Shown here: positions 59,404 through 64,000 of the stretch, one piece after another
Position numbering within the stretch: position 1 is the stretch's first letter
How the letters are laid out: every line of letters begins with the position of its first letter
Source of the DNA: Scatonaster sp045598705
GTDB taxonomy: Bacteria > Bacillota > Clostridia > Saccharofermentanales > Saccharofermentanaceae
DNA: 64,000 nucleotides
Assembly (NCBI GenBank): GCA_045598705.1
Contig: JAZLMM010000003.1
Span: 1 to 64,000 of the forward strand
Direction of reading: 5' to 3'
Position numbers and translations under genes: made by a program
The notes under the pieces: generated by a model
Databases searched by the model: none
What the model was told of the DNA's origin: nothing
Seen by the model: only the letters and a program-made list of their open reading frames with translations

Positions 59404-60489
59404 ATGGATGTGATCATGTCGCCTATTCGAATCATGGATGCCGCGAAAATCAAGGCTCAGCACCTTCTTGATCGCGTCACAGACGATGTGCCTGCTTATA
59501 TTCGTTCAATACTCTCCGATATACGTAAGAGATTCTTTATTGCTTCTGTTTCTTCTGAGCAGGGCGAGGTGCCTTTTGCAATAATGGGACTAGATGATAT
59601 TTCTTTGACTCATCGAAATGCTGCACTGATTGTTCACTATGCTAATGATGATTCTTCGCTCGAAGACAGTATCTCAATGGATTGTTTTGCGTCTGCTCTG
59701 GATCGCCTGGTAAGACTTGCTTTCTTTGAGATGAATCTTCATCGTGTAACCATGTTGATGTGCGTCGAAGATGATTTCGCTGAACAAATAGCAAATCGGT
59801 GTCATCTTCAACAGGAAGCCATCTTGGAAGATGCACTTCATATCGAAGATCATTTTGTAGATGCAGCGCTTTTCTCACTTCTTGATTCTGACTATCCGGA
59901 TTATTCCGTAGGATTTGTTCCATTTCGAAAGGGTGTATTAGCTATAAGAGGTGATAATCACTCTGTAGAATCAACTAAATTCTTTAGTTATGGTGAGAAA
60001 TTAGAAGATTCTTTGGAAAGAAATGTGGCCATTCGAACTGGCATTGCAGATGATTCGGGCATCCTCAAGTCTGCTGATGATGAATCGTATCGAGATTTAC
60101 TTAACCTTCCTTTCCCAGATGAGGTTAGTAGATGTATGCAACAGATGAATGAGTACTTCGCCAAAAGACGTACAGTTTTTACGGTTCATGCTGTACCGTT
60201 ATTTGGCAGTGATTTCCAGAAAAGAGTTTGGGAGAAAGTCGCACAAATTCCTTATGGTGACACAGTGAGTTATGAAGATGTCGCATTGGCTCTTACGGGA
60301 GGGGATAAGACGATGGCTAGAAATCTTACTCGTGCCGTGGGTGCTGCATGTGGTGAGAATCCATTACCTCTTCTAATTCCATGTCATCGAGTAATTGGTA
60401 AAGACGGTCGCTTAGTTGGTTTCTCAGCCGGATTGCCTTATAAAGAGTTTCTCCTCAATCATGAAATGTTTGGTATACACGTTTGTTAG
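59404..60489 (+). CDS. GNAT-like domain fused to O6-alkylguanine-DNA alkyltransferase
   Basis: 361 residues. Residues ~265-361 are a complete Ogt/MGT domain: FQKRVWEKVAQIPYGDTVSY, RAVGAACGENPLPLLIPCHR with acceptor Cys327, and GKDGRLVGFSAGL. This removes alkyl groups from O6-guanine in a one-time reaction. Residues ~50-190 resemble RimJ/RimL-type GNAT acetyltransferases (ALDRLVRLAFFEMNLHRVTM, then a GF-like turn and DAALFSLLDSDYPDY), but the acetyl-CoA loop R-x-x-G-x-G is not seen. Between them is a linker. AGGAGG precedes ATG 59404. Usual Ogt length is 150-180. Confidence 0.82.
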   Translation: MDVIMSPIRIMDAAKIKAQHLLDRVTDDVPAYIRSILSDIRKRFFIASVSSEQGEVPFAIMGLDDISLTHRNAALIVHYANDDSSLEDSISMDCFASALDRLVRLAFFEMNLHRVTMLMCVEDDFAEQIANRCHLQQEAILEDALHIEDHFVDAALFSLLDSDYPDYSVGFVPFRKGVLAIRGDNHSVESTKFFSYGEKLEDSLERNVAIRTGIADDSGILKSADDESYRDLLNLPFPDEVSRCMQQMNEYFAKRRTVFTVHAVPLFGSDFQKRVWEKVAQIPYGDTVSYEDVALALTGGDKTMARNLTRAVGAACGENPLPLLIPCHRVIGKDGRLVGFSAGLPYKEFLLNHEMFGIHVC

Positions 60490-60505
60490 AAAGAAGGTTT
60501 TATAT

Positions 60506-61159
60506 ATGAAAGTTACTTTTGCTCCATCAACTATGCTTAATCCTGTACCTGTCGTGATGGTTTCCTGTGCGGGTAAAGATCCGAAGCAGATTTCGATGCG
60601 TCCGAATGTCATCACTGTTGCCTGGGCGGGAACAATCAATTCTGAACCACCCATGGTGTCTATTTCTGTGCGCAAATCAAGACATTCTCATGAACTGATC
60701 ACACAGACCTCAGAGTTTGTGATCAATCTTGTAACAGAGGATCTGGCCAAAGCCTGTGATTTCTGCGGAGTGAGAAGTGGAACGCAGGTAGATAAATTTG
60801 CTGAAATGTCGCTTCATGTGGCGGAAGCACCTGGACTTCAGTATGCGCCTCAGATTCAGGAGAGTCCTGTCTCGATTAGTTGCAAATTACGAGATATCAT
60901 TGAATTGGGTTCACATGATATGTTTCTAGCTGAAGTCGTTGCGGTGTCTGTGGATGATCATTATATCAATGAACAGGGTAAAATCTGTCTTGATCGGGCA
61001 AAGCTTGTTGCGTATTCTCACGGCGAATACTATGGACTGGGAAAACTTCTTGGTTTTTTCGGTTATTCTGTCGCCTCGAAAAAGGCATTTGAAAGACGAA
61101 TGCCTGCCAAAAAAGTCAAGAAATGTTATAAAAAATCAAATAAAGAGACCATCAAATAA
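60506..61159 (+). CDS. Flavin reductase family protein (FMN-binding split barrel)
   Basis: 217 residues. PVPVVMVSCAGKDPKQISMRP region, NVITVAWAGTINSEPPMVSI, VRKSRHSHELI, SEFVINLVTEDLAKACDFCG and HDMFLAEVVAVSVDD match the FMN-binding flavoredoxin/flavin reductase family found in strict anaerobes. Likely an electron carrier or NAD(P)H:flavin reductase. Partner unknown. ATG 60506 has GAAGG 8 nt upstream. The Lys-rich C-terminus (KKVKKCYKKSNKETIK) is unusual. Confidence 0.88.
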   Translation: MKVTFAPSTMLNPVPVVMVSCAGKDPKQISMRPNVITVAWAGTINSEPPMVSISVRKSRHSHELITQTSEFVINLVTEDLAKACDFCGVRSGTQVDKFAEMSLHVAEAPGLQYAPQIQESPVSISCKLRDIIELGSHDMFLAEVVAVSVDDHYINEQGKICLDRAKLVAYSHGEYYGLGKLLGFFGYSVASKKAFERRMPAKKVKKCYKKSNKETIK

Positions 61160-61160
61160 G

Positions 61161-61190
61161 TTGACAATCGAAGTATTTTATATTTACAAT
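61161..61190 (+). promoter_or_regulatory. Promoter for rny
   Basis: TTGACA (61161-61166), 18 nt, TACAAT (61185-61190). Predicted start about 61197, only 20 nt before the first in-frame ATG. Confidence 0.8.
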
Positions 61191-61216
61191 TAATAAGTGT
61201 TTGTTATGAATGACAC

Positions 61217-62833
61217 ATGTTTTTGAATCTTGAAAATTTAATATTGGAGGTGAGTACCATAGAACTTTGGTTAGCAATTCTATTAATTGTGATTGCTTTC
61301 ATTGTCGGTGCTCTCATCAGTGTAGTATTTTCCGTGTTATATTACCGCAAGGGTATGTCTGTGAAGCAGCAACAGCTGGAGGCAGATGTAGCTAAGGCAG
61401 AAGAAGATGCAGAAAGAGTGATTGGTGAGGCGCTGAAGAATGCTGAAAGCAGAAAGAGAGAACTTCTCTTGCAGGCAAAAGAGGAGATTACGAAATCCAA
61501 AGAGTATTTAGAAAAGGATGTTCGTGAGAGAAAGTCTGAGATTGCTAGAGAGAGAAATCGTCTGGACCAGAAAGAAGAGTCCTTGAACCGCAAAGTCGAG
61601 GCTATGGAACAAAAGGAAAGCGCACTAGATTCGAGAATCAGTGATGTGAAAGCTATGGAAGAGAAGGTCAAAGAACTCGAACATCAGAAAGTGATCGAGT
61701 TGGAGAAGGTCTCCGGACTTTCTGTAAGCGATGCTCGCAACCTTGTGCTCGATGCAGCGAAGCAGGAATACAGTCATGATATGGCTGTTATGCTTAAGCA
61801 GATGGAGGATCAGACCAAATCCGAAGCAGATAAGCGAGCACGTGAAGTTGTGGTCAATGCCATTCAACGTTATGCTTCCGACTATGTTTCCGAGGTAACA
61901 GTATCCGTAGTATCCCTGCCGAATGATGAAATGAAGGGACGTATTATCGGACGTGAAGGTAGAAATATCCGTGCCATTGAGACGAGTACAGGTGTGGACA
62001 TTATCATCGACGATACACCTGAGGCTGTTATTCTTTCGAGTTTTGATCCAATTCGCCGTGAGATTGCTCGTTTGACCATTGAGCGTCTGATTATGGATGG
62101 ACGTATCCATCCCGCAAGAATTGAAGAGATGTGTAACAAAGCCCGTAAGGAAGTCAATCAGACGATTAAGCAAGAGGGTGAAAGAGCTGTATTTGATACT
62201 GGTATCGTTGGTTTGAATCCTGAGATCATTAAGTATCTTGGTAGACTTCGCTATCGTACAAGTTACGGGCAGAATGTGCTGCAACACTCTATTGAGGTTG
62301 CTTGGTTGGCCAGTATGATGGCTGCTGAACTTGGTTTGGATGAAATGCTTGCAAGAAGAGCCGGCTTACTACATGATATTGGTAAAGCCGCTGATTTCGA
62401 ACTTGAGGGTTCTCATATAGATCTTGGCGCTGATATTGCACGTCGTTATAAAGAGAACGATACTGTTATCAACGCAATTATGTCTCATCATGGTGATTGT
62501 GAGCCGACGTCTGAAATTTCTGTACTGGTTGCTGCAGCGGATGCAATTTCAGCAGCGAGACCGGGTGCACGTCGTGAGAACATGGAAACTTATGTAAAGA
62601 GAATCCAGAAACTTGAAGAAATCGCTACGAGTTTCGATGGTGTCGAGAAAGCATTTGCAATTCAAGCTGGTCGTGAAATCCGCGTAATGGTTAGTCCGGA
62701 GAAAGTTTCGGACGACGATATGATCTTGAAGGCTCGTGATATATGTAAGACAATCGAGGAAGAACTCGATTATCCGGGTCAGATCAAAGTAAACATTATT
62801 CGTGAGACACGTGCCACAGATGTTGCGAAGTAA
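61217..62833 (+). CDS. rny: Ribonuclease Y
   Basis: Up to 538 residues. Membrane-bound endoribonuclease that starts bulk mRNA decay in Firmicutes. N-terminal membrane helix (ELWLAILLIVIAFIVGALIS), long coiled coil, KH domain with GRIIGREGRNIRAIETSTGV, HD domain with LLHDIGKAADFE and C-terminal KVNIIRETRATDVAK. The coordinates use the first ATG (61217), but it has no ribosome site. The only strong site, GGAGGTGA at 61246-61253, is placed 8 nt before an in-frame ATA (61259), and that would give a normal N-terminus just before the helix. GTG 61250 overlaps the site. True start uncertain. Confidence 0.93.
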   Translation: MFLNLENLILEVSTIELWLAILLIVIAFIVGALISVVFSVLYYRKGMSVKQQQLEADVAKAEEDAERVIGEALKNAESRKRELLLQAKEEITKSKEYLEKDVRERKSEIARERNRLDQKEESLNRKVEAMEQKESALDSRISDVKAMEEKVKELEHQKVIELEKVSGLSVSDARNLVLDAAKQEYSHDMAVMLKQMEDQTKSEADKRAREVVVNAIQRYASDYVSEVTVSVVSLPNDEMKGRIIGREGRNIRAIETSTGVDIIIDDTPEAVILSSFDPIRREIARLTIERLIMDGRIHPARIEEMCNKARKEVNQTIKQEGERAVFDTGIVGLNPEIIKYLGRLRYRTSYGQNVLQHSIEVAWLASMMAAELGLDEMLARRAGLLHDIGKAADFELEGSHIDLGADIARRYKENDTVINAIMSHHGDCEPTSEISVLVAAADAISAARPGARRENMETYVKRIQKLEEIATSFDGVEKAFAIQAGREIRVMVSPEKVSDDDMILKARDICKTIEEELDYPGQIKVNIIRETRATDVAK

Positions 62834-62845
62834 TCAGAAACAGTA

Positions 62846-62879
62846 GAAGCCTCTCCCGTTAGGGAGGGGCTTCTTTTTT
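62846..62879 (+). terminator. Rho-independent terminator after rny
   Basis: Stem GAAGCCTCTCCC (62846-62857) with GGGAGGGGCTTC (62862-62873), GTTA loop, one G-U pair, followed by six T. Confidence 0.95.
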
Positions 62880-62884
62880 ATGCA

Positions 62885-62912
62885 TTGGGAATGGTCATAT
62901 TTATGGTATAAT
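62885..62912 (+). promoter_or_regulatory. Promoter for ymdB
   Basis: TTGGGA (62885-62890), 16 nt, TATAAT (62907-62912) with TGG before it (extended -10). Confidence 0.7.
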
Positions 62913-62946
62913 GTAACACATATCTTATTGAATTGAGGAACATGGT

Positions 62947-63735
62947 TTGCGGGTTCTATTTGTCGGTGACGTGGTAGCCCATCCGGGTAAGCGTATATTA
63001 AAGAACAAATTAAGGACATTACTTGACGAGAAACAAGTGGATGTCTGTGTTGTAAACGCCGAGAACGTAGTGGCGGGTCTTGGAATCAATTTCACATCTG
63101 CCAAGGAACTTTTCTCCTTGGGCGTTGATTGCATTACGCTTGGTAATCATGCATTCTCCTGTCCTGATTTCTTTCGTTTTGCCGACAAAGAGAAGAGAAT
63201 TGTCCGTCCAGGGAATGTGAGCACGAAGTGGGCTGGATTTGCGGAGTATTTAATTGATTTGGGTGATAAAGGAAGACTTCTGGTCGTGGCGATTATGGGA
63301 CAAGTATTTGTGTCCCCGGTTCCCAATTCGCCTTTTCAATATTTTGAAGAGAATATTCAAAGATGGAAAGAAGAATATCATCCTACCAATATTCTAGTTG
63401 ATTTTCATGCAGAGACGACTAGCGAGAAGGGTGCTATGGCTTATATGGCAGATGGCGAAGTTTCATTGTTCCTAGGTACGCACACTCATGTACAGACAGC
63501 AGACGAGAAGATTCTTCCTCATGGAACCGGATACATTACCGATGTAGGTATGACTGGCACAGATGAAGGCGTGCTGGGAATGGCATCCGATTGCTCACTA
63601 AGACGATTAGGTGATAAATTACCGTCGAGATATACGCCTTGTGAGGGATTAGCCATGATTAATGCCGTTATAGCGGATCTGGATATTTCCGATGGAAAGT
63701 GTCTGAAAATAGAAAGGATAAGAATATATGAATGA
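62947..63735 (+). CDS. ymdB: Calcineurin-like phosphodiesterase YmdB
   Basis: 262 residues. TIGR00282-family metallophosphoesterase. In B. subtilis YmdB hydrolyses 2',3'- and 3',5'-cyclic nucleotides and switches cells between motility and biofilm. Metal ligands: GDVVAHPGK (Asp8), NAENVVAGLG (Glu39/Asn40), LGNHAFSC, VDFHAETTSE and GTHTHVQTAD, followed by ITDVGMTG. TTG 62947 is used, with GAGGAA 6 nt upstream. ATG 62942 is out of frame. rny lies upstream, as in Bacilli. Overlaps lspA by 8 nt. Confidence 0.94.
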   Translation: MRVLFVGDVVAHPGKRILKNKLRTLLDEKQVDVCVVNAENVVAGLGINFTSAKELFSLGVDCITLGNHAFSCPDFFRFADKEKRIVRPGNVSTKWAGFAEYLIDLGDKGRLLVVAIMGQVFVSPVPNSPFQYFEENIQRWKEEYHPTNILVDFHAETTSEKGAMAYMADGEVSLFLGTHTHVQTADEKILPHGTGYITDVGMTGTDEGVLGMASDCSLRRLGDKLPSRYTPCEGLAMINAVIADLDISDGKCLKIERIRIYE

Positions 63736-64000
63736 AGAATTGAAAAAACCAAATTGGTTTACATATTTCCTTTTTGGTGAGTTGTTTGTGCTATTGGTAA
63801 TCATCGATCAGTTTACTAAGTTTATGATCACGCAGTCTATGGCCTATCAAGGTATTCGACCAATCATCAATGATTTCTTGTCTTTCCATTATGTTCGTAA
63901 TACGGGAAGTGCTTTTAGCATGTTTGCAGATAAATCATGGGGCATTACGATGTTGTCTGTCATTTCTGGTCTTGCGCTTCTTGTGTTGATGTTCTTGTCC
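63728..64000 (+). CDS. lspA: Lipoprotein signal peptidase LspA, 5' part (runs off window)
   Basis: The first 91 codons of signal peptidase II, which cleaves prolipoproteins ahead of the lipid-modified Cys. After a short hydrophilic start comes the first helix (ELFVLLVIIDQFTKFMI, with the D-Q-x-T-K motif), then SFHYVRNTGSAFSMFADKS (family N-T-G-x-A-F), then the second helix. The catalytic Asp pair lies beyond the window. ATG 63728 overlaps the ymdB stop. Several lipoproteins in this window would be its substrates. Confidence 0.93.
   Translation, partial: MNEELKKPNWFTYFLFGELFVLLVIIDQFTKFMITQSMAYQGIRPIINDFLSFHYVRNTGSAFSMFADKSWGITMLSVISGLALLVLMFLS

Overview
The window is a gene-dense, mid-GC chromosomal segment from an anaerobic member of the Bacillota, most likely class Clostridia. 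Evidence for this is the Clostridia-type single-chain purL, an mreC-mreD-PBP2-mgsA block, [FeFe]-hydrogenase maturation genes (hydE, hydF), ComEC, RqcH, the RNase Y/YmdB pair, strong AGGAGG ribosome sites, a Gram-positive SOS box and several TTG starts. The genus cannot be fixed from the sequence alone. No gap without a gene exceeds 300 bases. There is no phage, insertion sequence or CRISPR array.

Layout. 1-12.8 kb (+): end of htpG, then purL, ksgA, zapA-like, U32 peptidase, dut, a membrane alpha/beta-hydrolase-like protein, tsaD, smpB, a VanZ-like protein and an unknown gene. Many of these overlap or nearly touch. 12.9-18.5 kb: a DUF3048 lipoprotein (-), an LCP cell-wall ligase followed by a membrane PP2C-like protein (+), and a Gfo/Idh/MocA oxidoreductase (-). 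18.5-22.9 kb (+): pyrimidine-nucleoside phosphorylase, SOS-controlled ruvC-ruvA-ruvB, queH. 22.8-27.6 kb (-): two tandem PRPP synthetase paralogues, a small membrane protein and rqcH. 27.8-35.5 kb (+): engB, comEC, holA, NADP isocitrate dehydrogenase, a SEC-C protein, radC and a DUF5688 protein. 35.6-40.7 kb (+): mreC, mreD, PBP2, an MgsA-like protein and a metallo-beta-lactamase-fold hydrolase. 40.8-43.5 kb (+): three genes whose N-termini resemble Tad/TadE pseudopilins. 43.6-50.5 kb (+): small membrane protein, YerC-like regulator, secA, a nucleoside and S-adenosylhomocysteine salvage run (pnp, ahcY, mtaD) and tRNA-Arg(CCT). 50.6-57.8 kb (+): a Crp/Fnr regulator, an SsuABC-like transporter joined to hydE and hydF by overlapping genes, then pncA-pncB and tRNA-Thr(CGT). 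58-64 kb (+): an orphan solute-binding lipoprotein, a GNAT-Ogt fusion, a flavin reductase, rny, ymdB and the start of lspA.

The strongest undescribed signal is a pair of near-identical inverted repeats, TTTCGACA-N13-TGTCGAAA. One lies upstream of comEC, the other upstream of the pseudopilin-like operon about 12.3 kb away. In both the repeat centre is exactly 55 nt from the -10 hexamer, which suggests one activator controls a DNA-uptake channel and a pilus-like apparatus. A second candidate system is a Crp/Fnr-type regulator gene followed by a perfect 14-bp palindrome centred near -41.5 of an extended -10 promoter, which drives a transporter translationally coupled to hydEF. A recurring theme is enzyme-fold proteins with lost catalytic residues: the hydrolase-like, PP2C-like and MgsA-like proteins, and possibly one PRPP synthetase copy.
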